From the NCBI GenBank assembly GCA_007844125.1, contig CM017561.1, positions 20,455,723-20,519,722 on the forward strand: DNA of 64,000 bases. The letters run 5' to 3'. Made by a program: the position numbers and the translations under genes. Each line of letters begins with the position of its first letter. Position 1 is the first letter of the stretch. This stretch comes from Sinonovacula constricta (lineage: Eukaryota > Mollusca > Bivalvia > Cardiida > Solecurtidae). Positions 1 to 12,375 of the stretch are shown here, in pieces. Below the pieces are notes generated by a model that made no database searches, was not told the origin of the DNA, and worked only from the letters and a program-made list of their open reading frames with translations.

Positions 1-434
1 CGTTTAGCATAACAATTAATTGATTAAATTATAGTTATATTTATGGAAACGATAGTAAAATAATTAATCCATAGAAGAAAATGTAGCCGCTATTAATGGT
101 GGTGGATAATGCAGTTTGCCCCTACAGTTATGATAGTTCAAATGTTACTACTTTTGTTATCTTATTAAACCGACAATTTAGGAAACCCTGAGCGTACTGC
201 CAACTTCTGTTTGAGAAATTTTGGCGATTGAGAGAGAAACAGCGGCACGCAAAGTTCTGCCCAAAAAAGTACAATTGTTTATTAAATTATGTTGTTTCAT
301 AAAGATACATCGTATTCAAAGTTTTATATAATGTTGGCGGTATACTGAAAACACCATTATTAACATAGTAATCGAATTTAAATAACATTTTAACATGATT
401 TTGACAGTTTGTGGGTTTTTCATGGTTACTAGAT
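1..434. other. AT-rich non-coding sequence, start of module U1
   Basis: No gene or recognisable element is seen. The last 90 bases, ending in GGTTACTAGATATCAAGTGAG, resemble 41,640-41,730 (GGCGACTAGGTATCAAGTGAG), which places the left part of module U1 here. The rest matches nothing I could find elsewhere in the window. Confidence 0.5.
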
Positions 435-1770
435 ATCAAGTGAGTTGTCTTTCTTATCAATGACACCAAATGACAAAGTGAGTTGTCTTTCTTATCAATG
501 ACATCTAATGACAAAGTGAGTTGTCTTTCTTATCAATGACATCTAATGACAAAGTGAGTTGTCTTTCTTATCAATGACATCTAATGACAATGTGAGTTGT
601 CTTTCTTATAAATGACATCTAATGACAAAGTGAGTTGTCTTTCTTAACAATGACATCAAATGACAAAGTGAGTTGTCTTTCTTATCAATGACATATAATG
701 ACAAAATGAGTTGTCTTTCTTATCAATGACATATAATGACAAAGTGAGTTGTCATTCTTATGAATGACATCGAATGACATCGGAGAACTCATCGGTCAAG
801 TACAGAAACATTGACATTTTATGTGTTGTATTGGCTACGTCGGAATTGACATGTTTGATGTGTCGAATATGTTTTAAATAAAAGATAACGGTAAAAGAAA
901 TAATGATAATAAACTGTTTTAGTTGAAAGAAAATGCGCCTGTATTGGATAGTTAACATACGTGTTCGTTTTGTTTAGTTGATTAAATGCTTGTAAGAAGT
1001 CTAGTAAATAATTCCATAGTAAGTATTAAGTTATATGAAAGGGTGTGTTTAGAATTTCTGATTGTTTTATAAGAAATTGTAATATGTATAACTGCATTTA
1101 CATGAATATAAAATAATGAACAAAAGAGTTCGTTAAAAGACTGACATCTAGACGCATAAGTGAATCAGGACATATGTGAAGTAACCTATATGGGCGATAT
1201 TGATAGTGTTTACGTTTAGATTAAATTTTGGTTTCTGGTTCCATATGTGTTATATTCTCTTCAAAATTTTAAGACAATACCGACTATAATTACAAGCCTC
1301 ACCTCAAGTACAAATACAATCGAGGGGAAAAAACAACAATACCTTACAATCTATTGTGTTTAAAGGTGGGAAACCATTTACCTTGTAGTTTACTCCCACG
1401 CTGATTAGATGAACTCACCCGACAGAAGTTTTAGACACTCGTCAATGTTGTACTTTATAGAAAAAGTGTTTATTTCATTAAGTAGATGTCTGTCTCTCCC
1501 TGGCTTTACGATCTTTTGTTTAATATGAACGTCCTTGTCCTGAAAATTATACCTTTTTGAAAATGATTCATGGTTAATCAGACAGAGAGCGAAACGACTT
1601 GAGTGTAAACGAATGACTGGTTCCAGCATAGTGAAGATAATTAAACACTTTATCGGGCTCAGACTTCGGAATTAGCATCGAATGCCTGTTGTCGCGAAAT
1701 GGATGCCAATTGCTGTATTTATTGCGGGTTCATTCATCTATTATTTAATTCCAATAATACGAATACATGC
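340..1770 (+). repeat. Module U, copy 1 (paralogous non-coding block)
   Basis: This is one of six direct copies of a non-coding block. It contains the U landmarks in order: TATCAAGTGAG near 435, a CCATAGTAAGTATTAAGTTA stretch near 1,013, and the U core at about 1,560-1,740 (TGAAGATAATTAAACACTTTATC, then a variant of GGCTCAGACATCTTAAGTAG near 1,657). Minus-strand reading of the core is open in some copies, but stops and frameshifts in others argue against coding. Function is unknown. Confidence 0.7.
436..783. repeat. 38-bp minisatellite, about 9 units
   Basis: The string GAGTTGTCTTTCTTATCAAT recurs every 38 bases, with unit starts near 443, 481, 519, 557, 595, 633, 671, 709 and 747. Units differ by single bases and the edge units diverge most. 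The homologous place in module U6 (about 41,700-41,730) has a single, unexpanded version. The array therefore grew locally from one ancestral segment. Units abut directly, so it is not a CRISPR. Confidence 0.95.
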
Positions 1771-2240
1771 ATACAATAATTTGTATAAAGGTAGAAAAGA
1801 AAGAATATAGACAAGTAAAAAGGGAGTTGTTTTAAAATTTGCTTTAGAAACTGAAAGGTAATTAATTGTGGTGGAAGGAACAACCAAATCGTTTTTATCT
1901 GCTGATGTTTTTGCAAGTTTTAAGAAATCGACGTTTACAATAATAAGGAGTTATCGGCCTAACATTCCTTGAGTATACACTAGAAAATCATTTTGAATTC
2001 AACCAAGATAATTACATTGAAGTGCGACATCCTCTACATAAAGGCGCTTTTGCTCAGATCCGTTTGTGAAATACAATGTTGTTCTTTAAAAAACGATTGG
2101 CACAGTTGCTTTATTATTGCTTTATTTTTTAGGAACATTGGTCATGCAAACTAACAGTGTGGGGAAGCTTTTAAAATCGCTTTTGAAAATATAAGCAAGG
2201 GGAATGAAATATTTACATAATTTCGGAGGTCTATGAGTTT
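1770..2240. other. Non-coding spacer between U1 and U2
   Basis: AT-rich sequence of about 470 bases. I see no reading frame, RNA gene or repeat in it. It is where U1 stops matching other copies and U2 begins. Confidence 0.5.
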
Positions 2241-4197
2241 TCCATGACAACACACTTTCAAATGAGTCTGTTGTTTTCTAAAAATATATTGGAATTTAAC
2301 TGGACAGAACTAGTACATATTTAAAATTAATATGTCCTTATCAAACTAAATACTATTAATGGTTACCCGTCGGTTAAGCATTGAAACAGATACAATTGTA
2401 TTTTTAATATCGGCTACAATCGGCACAGTACTAAAGAATATTAAAAGTGTCAAGCAAGTTTAAAAACGAAATGAAATGAAAGTACGATATTTATTATTTT
2501 ATGTTAGTGAAGTGAAACCCGTGTGTATTTGCTTGTTAACATACTTGTTTTTGTTGCGTCCTTATTAAGTCTCTGTAAGCAGTCCAGAAAATAATTGCAT
2601 GTACTTTACAACAGCATGTACATGAAATACATCAATCACTTTGCGAGAGTACTAACACATACGTACAGAGCCAGAGTCCACTCGTGATATATGTGACGTA
2701 ACCAATATGGAAGAAAAGTGACTTATACTTTTAAAGTTAATTTGGTTACTCGATCAAACGTTGTTGGTCCTCTATACAAAACACATATGTGATATTTTCT
2801 TTAATTTTAAGACAGTTATGCTATCAATTCCATAAATATTTATAGTGTTATTTTCACCAGGACATTTTTTTTCAATACAAGGACTTAATTCATTGACGGA
2901 GTCGCAAAAATTACGCAAATTCACCCAAAATAACAAAAAGGAATACACATGCTATTTCGCTTTAAGTACAGCAACCATTTATTGCGGGCTTTACACTAAC
3001 GCTAATAAGATAAACATGCCTGGCCAATGGTTTAAGAACAGCTTAATGCTGTACTTTACACAGTGTTAACTTCATGAAATAGCTGCCTCTCCTTCCCAGG
3101 ATAAATGAGAGTTTACGTTTAATGCGAACGTCGGTGTCCGGATAATTATACCACTGTGGTAATGATACAGAGTTTAGCAGACCAAGAAGAAAACGTCGTG
3201 ACTGTTAACGATTGGCTGGTTCCAAAATGGTGAAGATAATTAAATACTTTATCAGGCTCAGACATCTTAAGTAGCATCTTGTGACTATTGTCGCGCAATG
3301 ATTGTCGATTGCTACATTTATTATGGGTCTTAGGCGTCCAACACAAGGCGTCTCAGTACATTGTATAACTAAATTCAGATAATAAGGTTACAAGGTTAAA
3401 TAAGTTATGTCTATAAACGTTTAAGAAAAAGACGACTGATTTGTAGCTTATGTACAAGAGAGTCACAAAAGCACTGCAAGGGTGCGCAATGTTTGATGAA
3501 ATCTTAAATAAAAAATTGATACACGTTACATGCAAAAGAAATCTGAGACGTTTTTACGATTATGTAACAAATATTCACCTTCCCGTTTATCATCCCTGCA
3601 GACTTGAAGACATTTAACTTAGCAATAAGAATCTTGCACGCACCAAAATATGCTCGGAAAGAAAAGACAAGTCTACACGCAATTCCATAACTGTTGTTGA
3701 AACACACAACAGTAAGGTGTCTCATACAAGTAAAAGAGCAATGTTTAGAAAAGATTAAGGGAATAATCTATAAGCTTAAAATGACCTTAAACTGTCTTAA
3801 CAAGATTTGTACAATCTCCTTTGTTGTCCTTAGCGAGCATTCATAGTGACATAGTTCAAAGTTTGTTGTTTGAGGGTCACTTAAAATCTGACAGGGGACT
3901 TAACAACTAATTGTAAGACTCAGTGTTTTTATTTAACAAAATTGTCAGACAACATTAAAATAGATATTTCTATTAAGATATTAAAAAGCACAACTACTGT
4001 CTATGAAATGTATATTTGAAAGGAATAGTTAGTCTATGATCTGTCAAAAAACATAAAAATAAAATTACTCTAGGAAAACAAGTGGTACATGTAGCAGACT
4101 TATATGTGTGTCCACCATATGCAATACAATGAACGTGTATATTTGCTTATATGAAATTAAAAAACTACATCTGATTATAACCTGACTAATTTTAAAA

Positions 4198-4415
4198 GCG
4201 TTCGTGGTCTAGTGGTTAAGACTAGCGGGACTCCGGATCGGAGGGTCCCGGGTTCAAACCCCGAAACTGACCACGTGTTGAGCAAGACTATTTACTGCAC
4301 ATTGCTCCAGGTATTCAGTACCTGAGTACTGGTTCTACCCAGGAAGTGGACAGTCGAGAGGGATTAATATAAGTTAAAAGAACTTGTTTCTCAATCGTCT
4401 ATAAATAAATAGGTT
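4198..4415 (+). mobile_element. tRNA-derived SINE (SINE a)
   Basis: The head is tRNA-like: an A box TGGTCTAGTGGTTAAG at about 4,205 and a B box GGTTCAAACCCC at about 4,251. A roughly 140-bp body follows, with GTACTGGTTCTACCCAGGAA, then an ATAAATAAAT-rich tail. ACTAATTTTAAAA before it and ACTAATTAAAA after it look like an imperfect target duplication. The homologous U4 sequence near 17,665-17,690 lacks the insertion. This is a SINE rather than a tRNA gene because of its long body, tail and flanking repeats. Confidence 0.85.
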
Positions 4416-4514
4416 TAAACTAATTAAAACAACGTACGTTTTATATCGAAACTTAATTTGTACATTCTTCAGTCTAATCCGCACGCAACATTGGCAGATT
4501 CATTTCATTTAACA

Positions 4515-4802
4515 GTACGGGGGCGCCCGTGGCGTAGTAGTAGTGTCGGTGATTTGTAACTTTCTGACTGCTAAGCCTCTCACCGCGTGGGTTCGAGTTC
4601 CGATTGCGGCGAAGGACTTAATGTGAGAAGGTCTTCCAGCTGACTTGCGGTGCGCCGGTGGATCTACTCAGAAATTTGTCTTGGGTCTTCCTCCATCAAA
4701 AAAGCCGGACGATGCTATAATGATCATAAGTGACCGCTGCAATTTATTGTAATTTATGATGTAAAACAACAACACCAAACAACAAAAACAGCAACGCCAT
4801 TA
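4515..4802 (+). mobile_element. tRNA-derived SINE with conserved core (SINE b), target duplication present
   Basis: TCATTTAACA flanks it exactly at 4,505-4,514 and 4,803-4,812, and U4 has the empty site near 17,760. The head has a GGCGTAGTAGTAG A-box-like stretch and a GGGTTCGAGTTCC B box near 4,589. The body has CTTCCAGCTGACTTGCGG and GGGTCTTCCTCCATCAAA, which resemble the central domain of SINEs widespread in molluscs. I recall that resemblance rather than having tested it. The tail is rich in AACAAC. Confidence 0.9.
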
Positions 4803-4999
4803 TCATTTAACAATAAGATTAGAAGATTGACCTCTAACGTATTCTACATAATACTTAGCCTACTACGCTCGGCCGTGTTACACTCTTAATTTTACACGCG
4901 ATGGCAACACTTTTATTTTATGTTTAAATTTTTACATGTATCTAAAGAAAAGAAAAACTTATATTATAATTTAATCATCTACGGGCTTCGAGCATGGCT

Positions 5000-6130
5000 C
5001 TATGTAATTTGGCCACCGATTTAGGATTACATCTCGACATGCAAAATTATTGCTTAATAACCATATCAAACGTCGTCTCATACAAACCTTCTTGTAAAGT
5101 TTCTATATTAATGTATTTCTGTCATATGCACTTCTTATCAAGAATATATTTAACCGAAGAGTAATTTTGGATAATGATGTGTTTTCCAAATGCCGCTATA
5201 ATACAATGCACGCTAGTGTGTCACCGACAATAACTGGGCAAGTTACACTTTCTGCAGTGGATGACAAGATGACAACGTTGAGGTTATACCCTTTTACAAC
5301 CCAAACACACGGTCAACCATAAAAAACTGAGCGCTAAGGTTGGATTTTTGCTTGCAATAAGGAAAGCATGGATAGCAGGGCTTTCGTTTCAACATGGCGT
5401 GTTAATAATGACACCACTGAGTATTTTTGTAAATATTTAGTGCACAGCCGAGTTGAAATTCTAATGATAACTAGTACATGGTAAAATTCCAGCCAGACTC
5501 GAAGCGAAATACCGTTATTATTTACGATTGTCATTGTCTGAAATGTTAGCGATAACACTTAGTCTGGCGTGCACATTTAAAACGGATCTTATGTTCATTG
5601 TCTCCAGAAGAATAGAATTAAATTGCAGAGTGTATTGATTTGTTGAATCGCGCATTGTTCTCCTGACGATCTTAGAAAAATAAATAATTTTTAAGATTTT
5701 GTTTCATTTCTGACCTTAAACAGAGCCTAGGCAAAACTGTGACTTAATTGCAAATTCTGTTAATTGTTTTCTATATGATTAACTCCACAAAGTTATCACA
5801 CGTTAAAATGCAACCACCATATTCATGAAATATAATTAAACCAACATATCATAGCCGAGATATTATTTTAATGACAATTTAAATCCCCCGACTCGATTGT
5901 GATTAACTACAATCTGTATAAAAACCGTCAAATTTATTCATTCACTAAAGTTCTTTGACATTTACTATGACAGCCATTGCTGATTAAACCGTTATTGGCA
6001 ATGTCAATTTGAGGTTGGCCATGCCATTAAAGGCCACTCATTGAAGTGAAGTGTAAAATATTTTAATCGACTAAAGCATATTAATCTTGATTTGATTATA
6101 ATATTCTAGAAATTAAATTCGCATGCATAT
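5000..6130. other. Non-coding sequence, nothing recognised
   Basis: About 1.1 kb of AT-rich sequence between U2 and block X1. No convincing frame, tRNA-like box pair, terminal inverted repeat or tandem repeat was found. A minus-strand open stretch at 5,334-5,558 has no recognisable motif and is treated as chance. Confidence 0.5.
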
Positions 6131-6321
6131 CTTAGGAAATCATCGAGTGCATATTTTTGTTAATGGATAAGATAAGAATACAATCCCATCTTTTAAACAA
6201 GAAAAAGATCAAATGATGTTTGTATCATACATCTATATATGCCCTCCATAATCTCCTAATTGATCATTTAAGACATGTGTTTTATGTAACTGCAAACCTA
6301 AAGGAATATGATTTATCATTT

Positions 6322-7774
6322 GGAATGTATGTCTCCATATGGACTGCTGGGACTTTTCTCCATTTTGAATGCATGTCTCCATATGGACTGCTGGGACTTT
6401 TCTCCCTTTAGAATGTATTTCTCCATATGGAATTCTGTGACTTTTCTCCGTTTGGAATGTATGTCTCCATATGGACTGCTGGGACTTTTCTCCCTTTAGA
6501 ATGTATTTCTCCATATGGAATTCTGTGACTTTTCTCCGTTTGGAATGTATGTCTCCATATGGAATTCTGTGACTTTTCTCCGTTTGGAATGTATGTCTCC
6601 ATATGGACTGCTGGGACTTTTCTCCGTTTGGAATGTATGTCTTCATATGGACTGCTGGGACTTTACTCCATTTGGAATGTATGTCTCCATATGGACTGCT
6701 GGGACTTTTATCCGTTTGGAATGTATGTCTCCATATGGACTGCTGGGACTTTACTCCATTTGGAATGTATGTCTCCATATGGACTGCTGGGACTTTACTC
6801 CATTTGGAATGTATGTCTCCATATGGACTGCTGGGACTTTACTCCATTTGGAATGTATGTCTCCATATGGACTGCTGGGACTTTTCTCCATTTGGAATGT
6901 ATGTCTCCATATGGACTGCTGGGACTTTTCTCCATTTGGAATGTATGTCTCCATATGGACTGCTGGGACTTTTCTCCATTTGGAATGTATGTCTTCATAT
7001 GGACTGCTGGGACTTTACTCCATTTGGAATGTATGTCTCCATATGGACTGCTTGGACTTTTCTCCGTTTGGAATGTATGTCTTCATATGGACTGCTTGGA
7101 CTTTTATCCGTTTGGAATGTATGTCTCCATATGGACTGCTGGGACTTTTCTCCGTTTGGAATGTATGTCTTCATATGGACTGCTGGGACTTTTCTCCGTT
7201 TGGAATGTATGTCTCCATATGGACTGCTGGGACTTTTCTCCGTTTGGAATGTATGTCTCCATATGGACTGCAGGGACTTTTTTCCGTTTGGAATGTATGT
7301 CTCCATATGGACTGCTGGGACTTTTCTCCGTTTGGAATGTATGTCTTCATATGGACTGCTGGGACTTTACTCCATTTGGAATGTATGTCTTCATATGGAC
7401 TGCTGGGACTTTTCTCCGTTTGGAATGTATGTCTCCATATGGACTTCTGGGACTTTTATCCGTTTGGAATGTATGTCTCCATATGGACTTCTGGGACTTT
7501 TATCCGTTTGGAATGTATGTCTTCATATGGACTGCTGGGACTTTTCTCCATTTAGAATGTATGTCTTCATATGGACTGCTGGGACTTTTCTCCATTTGGA
7601 ATGTATGTCTCCATATGGACTTCTGGGACTTTTATCCGTTTGGAATGTATGTCTCCATATGGACTGCTGGGACTTTTCTCCATTTGGAATTTATGTCTCC
7701 ATATGGAATTCTGGGACTTTTCTCCATTTGGAATGCATGTCTCCATATGGAATTCTGGGACTTTTCTCCATTGG
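6322..7774. repeat. 44-bp minisatellite, about 33 units
   Basis: Each unit is 44 bases, starts GGAATGTATGTCTCCATATG, continues with a GACTGCTGGGAC stretch and ends in a C/T-rich run. Each contains the palindrome CCATATGG. Edge units carry GGAATTCTG instead of GGACTGCTG, and the interior is more uniform. Because 44 is not a multiple of 3 and the unit lacks stops, three plus-strand frames of about 345-420 codons overlap. They encode the same 44-residue cycle, so they are repeat artefacts, not genes. X2 (near 29,835-29,900) and the inverted copy (near 48,950) have one unexpanded equivalent. Confidence 0.97.
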
Positions 7775-8214
7775 AATCCATTATGACAAAATATCAGACA
7801 AATATGTTATAAATAAATACACTTGCTATTTAATTTCGCTAAATCACGGAGGCCAGAAATAAATAGCACGTTAATGCCAGTTAATTGGAAGAACGCTTTA
7901 TAGAAACGGTTTTGTATTTCTTAATATGCAATGTCAGTTAATGAGATATTTCTTAGTGCATTAGTTATATATAGACATATGTTCTTACTAGAAACAGTTG
8001 TTCAAGCATTCAGTTTAAAAAAAAACAACTTTCTGCTTAACTTGATGATATACAGATAAGGCAAATATATACCTATATCAAGGAAATACTGCTTATCAAT
8101 GGGCGCCTATTAAAGTTTGACTTTTGGTATAAATGTCTTATATAAATGCATATAGTTTAATTGATTCACGACTATTTGTATATATGTTTTCTAAGGACTG
8201 ACAACTGTAACACA

Positions 8215-8310
8215 CCAAAACTCGAACAAAATTCGGCATCGATCGTGTTTTGAACATCGGACCGACAAAGTCAATACCACAACCAATGAGGTAAAGTTGT
8301 CTTCTTAAGC
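8215..8310 (-). repeat. tRNA-like relic (family T), X1 copy
   Basis: On the minus strand this is a decayed tRNA-like sequence, homologous to the better preserved 30,303-30,400 copy and to the inverted 48,425-48,525 copy. CGGACCGAC and CAATACCAC are shared. The B box is degenerate here. It predates the X duplication and is not a functional tRNA gene. Confidence 0.6.
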
Positions 8311-8869
8311 AGTTGTTAGTTATGCCTTATAAACACAAACGCGCCAAAAAAGCAACTGTTAGCGTGGTTTGATGCCAGTTACACCATCAGTTAACAGTGT
8401 GCGTTGCGTTATTGTGTCTGATGCAGTAACCAATGACTTCCTTGGCATATTGGAATATATCTTTGTTTAATTGAAACATGTTTGTACAACGTTTCCATTG
8501 TACACTTCCTTCATTATGCTGACTGACCAACCACGGCAGTAATTTATTTCGGCTTTTTCTCTGTTGTGTATTGTATCATTGTATGGCAGTTGTTTTGTCA
8601 TTTAACATTATCTTGTGTGTGCCTTTGTCTTGTGATAGTTTTAAAATTTAATATATGAAGTACTTTTCACCAGTTTTATTACATTTACATATTATGAAAT
8701 ACATATCTAAGTTCAAGAGACGCGAACGTTTACGACTTAAATATTATTGATGTTCATGCTAATATATGTACTGACTTATTTGGAAGAAACCCCAATGGAT
8801 ATGCAATCAAAATGCGTTTATTTAAAAAAATATCGTGATATCATATGTTCTTAAAAATAACAGAACGTC

Positions 8870-9350
8870 TCCCTTTTAAAGTTTCTTAAAAAACAGCAAA
8901 ATTGTGTTTATTCTTTCAAGGACAACCAATTTCTAAGACAATGATAGATAGGAAATCATTCATCATTATACATAATATTAATGTGCGAAAGTTGGTGCTC
9001 GGATTATTATATATGTTGATAATGACCAAGACTTAAGAAGAGAAGTAGTCAAACGTGGTGAATAGTAACGACTAGCTAGGTCTTAAATGCTTAATATAAA
9101 TAGACACTTGCCTAGCTCAGACGTCTTAACTATCATCTGGTGTTCATTGTCTGAAGATGGATGTTAATTGATGCATTTAATTGTCAGGCGTAACAAACAT
9201 GACGTACTTGGTGTTGTTGTTTTTTTTGAGACCACTATGATTTTATTGATTCTGTGACAACGACAAGGGAATAAATGGAAATGCTTGTTTCATTTATGCT
9301 GCAAAGAAAATTGTTTTAGATATAATTATATATTTGATATTTTAACAATA
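8870..9350 (+). repeat. Module U core, copy 3 (inside X1)
   Basis: The stretch TGTTTATTCTTTCAAGGACA near 8,905 corresponds to the CTTCTTTAAAGGCCACC landmark of U4. AGCTCAGACGTCTTAACTAT near 9,115 is the U core. The same sequence is at 31,108 in X2. In this copy a stop interrupts the minus-strand frame that is open in U2, supporting a non-coding nature. Confidence 0.7.
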
Positions 9351-10830
9351 TACACTGGGTTTTGCTGTAATTCATGCAAAGTAATGTTATATTTTACAAA
9401 TACAGTCTTGTGTCGAGGTCAGTACATGTATTTAGTTGTAATGACCAGGGTAATAGGATATTGAATGACGACGCAGTACTAGGTCTGTTCTTATATTTGT
9501 CCTGGAAAGATTGTCAGACAAACATTGACTACTACCGATGCTACAATATTTACAATTTTCTTTTCTTGGTTACAGTTTCTATAAATGTCACTAAATCACC
9601 ATTGGGCCAACTGATAAACTGTCGATTTCTTTTGCCGGACACAATGTTGTAGCAACAGTGCTCGTAAAAAGAACACGACCATCAGTATAATGTTCTCAGC
9701 ACTCCCGTGAAAACATTTATCATTAGTCAATAACACTTTATATTGACCCTCACATTACCAGCTCCCGACCAATTCAAACGCTTTAAATGTAAAGGGTGTG
9801 TGCTATTGACTAATAATAGCGTGGATAAGACTTTGGTTTATTAATGCATTTAGTTTATTGATACGTTATAAAGTATTAAATTGTTTTAGCTATAAATTCT
9901 TGTTATGAACTTAGTTAATATACACCAAAATGAAAGAACCGATAGAAAGAAAGATTTTTCAGTGAGCCTGGATTTAATAAAGGTATACATGTGTTGACGT
10001 TTGTAAGGTCACAACCCTTTGAAACGTTTAGACTGGATACAATATAGCCACTGATCACTTGTCAACCGGTCATTTTAAATGTTATCTTAACAAAGATCAG
10101 ACGATATATGTAGATTTGGATCTGCCGGGAATTATTATTCTACTGATAAGTACAGTTTGTGTTTAAAACACATTTTATGTGTTTCTAGTGTTTAACCAAA
10201 CATATTGATTGTTACGATCTATGATTATTATTAATTAATATTATGTTGTTGTATAATGTTCATAAACTTGCATGTTACGAGAAAATAAAGTGATATTTAT
10301 AGCGAAAAGAAATGATATTAATCTGAGAGTTTGGAAAATTGATGTCGTGCCAAAGAAATAAAAATTCAGCAAAATATCTTCATTTTCTTTGACTCAAAGA
10401 AAAACCACTACGAAAGCAATTAATTCTGTATATTCAATGTTATGATAAATGTATCTGTTTATGTAAAGATCTGATGCATATTTTATTCTAATCCCGCCTT
10501 TAGAAGTAAGATAAAACCCCTTAATTCAGTTATCAAATCATTTATCAAAGGAAATATTGCTAAAATAATTGTACATTATTAAGATTGCTGTGATAGAAAT
10601 CTCTGCCTATAATGTATAACACTTAACGACTATTGTGTTGTTAATTTATAATTTCGTGTACATGTACCTATTTGTAGCTATAATATCCTCGGAATGCGTC
10701 CACGATTAATATCACAATATATATGTCCTTTAAACAATATACACTTGCATTAACACACGTGTTTTGCATAACATGCAGCTTTAACGGTGAAATATACAAT
10801 ATTTGCATTAATAGTTGTATAGATTTAAAG
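9350..10830. other. Non-coding part of X1, nothing recognised
   Basis: A plus-strand open stretch of 92 codons at 9,374-9,652 shows no domain or motif and has no open counterpart in X2. The rest is AT-rich. I see no RNA gene or element. Confidence 0.5.
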
Positions 10831-12250
10831 AGGTATTATCTGCCCATACTTTAACATGAACTTCATTTATATTATATCGACATATATTTTACCTTTTATT
10901 ACGTCTGGTATGGTGTCATTACGTTTTAAAGTCTCAAAAACTTTTGAAGTGGGTTAAAAAACAATGATATATTAAATGTATAATCTCTTAAAAGAGTGGT
11001 AAGAGCACAGAAGGACGAAATGTGCGGACTGACTTACATTTGTATCATTTAAATAAGAAACTGTATGCCAAACGTATATATAAAATTAACTCTTTTTTTT
11101 ATATACTTTATCCGCGCAATATACTCACATTTGGAGTTCGCTATAAACATATAGTCCCAGTCTTTCAGAAATAATACGTTGCCAAGCCTACAGGAAAATG
11201 TCAAGTTCTAGGATGCCTACATCAAGGAATCATTTAATAAGCAATTTATACATTCAAGAAATGAGAAGTAAACAGTGCACTCAAATAATTGTCTTCCAGG
11301 GTATGATGATATCATAAAAGAGGTTGTGTGTTTCTATTTCCATTTTAGGACAATTTAAAAGCACGTTGATACAGTACTGGGACTCAATGGTGTTTCTAAA
11401 TATAGAATTTATTCAATTAAATTATTAATTTTATATATTGTAATTCAGCGCTTTTTTCCAAGCTTTTCTAAATTGAAATATAGTATACGTTACTGCACTT
11501 TCCAAACAGCATCCGACAAATATCCTTTATTTGTATATCTGACTCGCCACGAGAAAATAGGGCTTTTTGAAGTTTCTTACCCAAAATGACGTTGTTTTTT
11601 TTTTGTTCTTTTGTTATTATGAAGAAATGGTTTTTACTAATATGACGCTTCCTTTTTCTGATGAGGCGTATTTTGTAAAACTACCAAAACCCATTCTAAA
11701 TACAATAATTAGGTTATAGGGTGCAATTTATGTCATCGCTTCGAACGTGAAAATGTCGCGCGGATTCAAAATCAATTAGAGAGCTAGATGTTGTCATCAT
11801 AACTTTTTCTTTCATACCTGAAAACAAAATATGATGACCTTATGTGCTAGCACAAATACCAGTTCTAGCTTGTATATAACAACGTTGTCATGTAAACGAA
11901 TGTAAACAACTTGACAGACGCTTATGATGAAGTAACATTAGACCGTTGACATATTAGAGCTGTTGAAAATTTAATGTATTAATAACCTTGTAAAAAGCAT
12001 TTTATCTTCACAGTCGTCCATTCCAGAAAACTTAATGAGTCACAAGATATTGTAGCTGTTAGCAAGAATTACAAAATGTAGACAGAGAATGAAGATAGAT
12101 TTTATTTTTTCATTATTAAAAGTGATAATGAGACACACTCTGGCAGTAATGACAAGGGTCATTTTGAAATCAATGTTGGATGTAGATATACCAACTAATG
12201 AATAATTTAGAACTAATGGCTGTATTGTTCTATGATTTATATGTTTCAAG
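10830..12250. other. Non-coding, two patches conserved with X2
   Basis: 10,830-11,120 matches 31,860-32,160 (for example TATCCGCGCAATATA versus GATCCGCGCAATATA). 11,700-11,990 matches 34,700-34,970 (for example AAGTAACATTAGACC in both). Between them X2 carries 2.5 kb of extra sequence including D4. No reading frame is preserved between copies. Confidence 0.6.
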
Positions 12251-12274
12251 ACGAAAATGGTCAGAGAAGAACCA

Positions 12275-12375
12275 GAGATGTTTTTTTTTTTTTTTTAATT
12301 TATTTCTTTGTTGGGTTTATTGAGCAATCAACGCTCTTTCATTAATCCAGAGATTGTATCCACTTTTAACCCATA
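12275..12375 (-). mobile_element. SINE family S, tail part (split copy)
   Basis: A T-run followed by TTTGTTGGGTTTATTGAGCA and ATCCAGAGATTGTATCCAC corresponds to the 3' part of the family-S SINE at 57,476-57,756 (TTTATTGGGTTTATCG, ATCTGGAGACGGTGTCCAC). The body and head resume at 13,790-13,910 after family-D sequence. X2 has the unsplit version at 36,425-36,740. Confidence 0.65.

Larger units (their letters stand above)
2240..5000 (+). repeat. Module U, copy 2, carrying two later SINE insertions
   Basis: This is the longest clean U copy. Landmarks are a GTGTATTTGCTTGTTAACAT stretch near 2,522, a CACCAGGACATTTTTTTTCA stretch near 2,855, and the core at about 3,040-3,370 with GGCTCAGACATCTTAAGTAG at 3,255-3,274. 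That 20-mer is identical at 16,478-16,497 in U4. The match with U4 continues through 3,430-3,560 (U4 16,640-16,740) and 3,780-4,520 (U4 17,265-17,775). It is broken only by SINEs a and b, which U4 lacks. Confidence 0.8.

Noticed and set aside
436..783. CRISPR-like regular repeats
   Set aside because: The 38-bp units abut with no spacers, and the surrounding DNA is animal-type.
3146..3905. Minus-strand frame over the U2 core as a conserved protein (DKVFN also seen at 43.8 kb)
   Set aside because: U3 and U5 have stops and U4 has a one-base insertion in the same frame; similarity is at DNA level.
4198..4275. Functional tRNA gene
   Set aside because: The A and B boxes head a 218-bp SINE with a body, A-rich tail and an empty site in the paralogue.
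6515..7862. Three overlapping plus-strand frames of about 345-420 codons with a repeated hydrophobic/aromatic peptide
   Set aside because: All come from a stop-free 44-bp tandem unit read in three frames; the peptide cycle is identical in each and X2 lacks the array.
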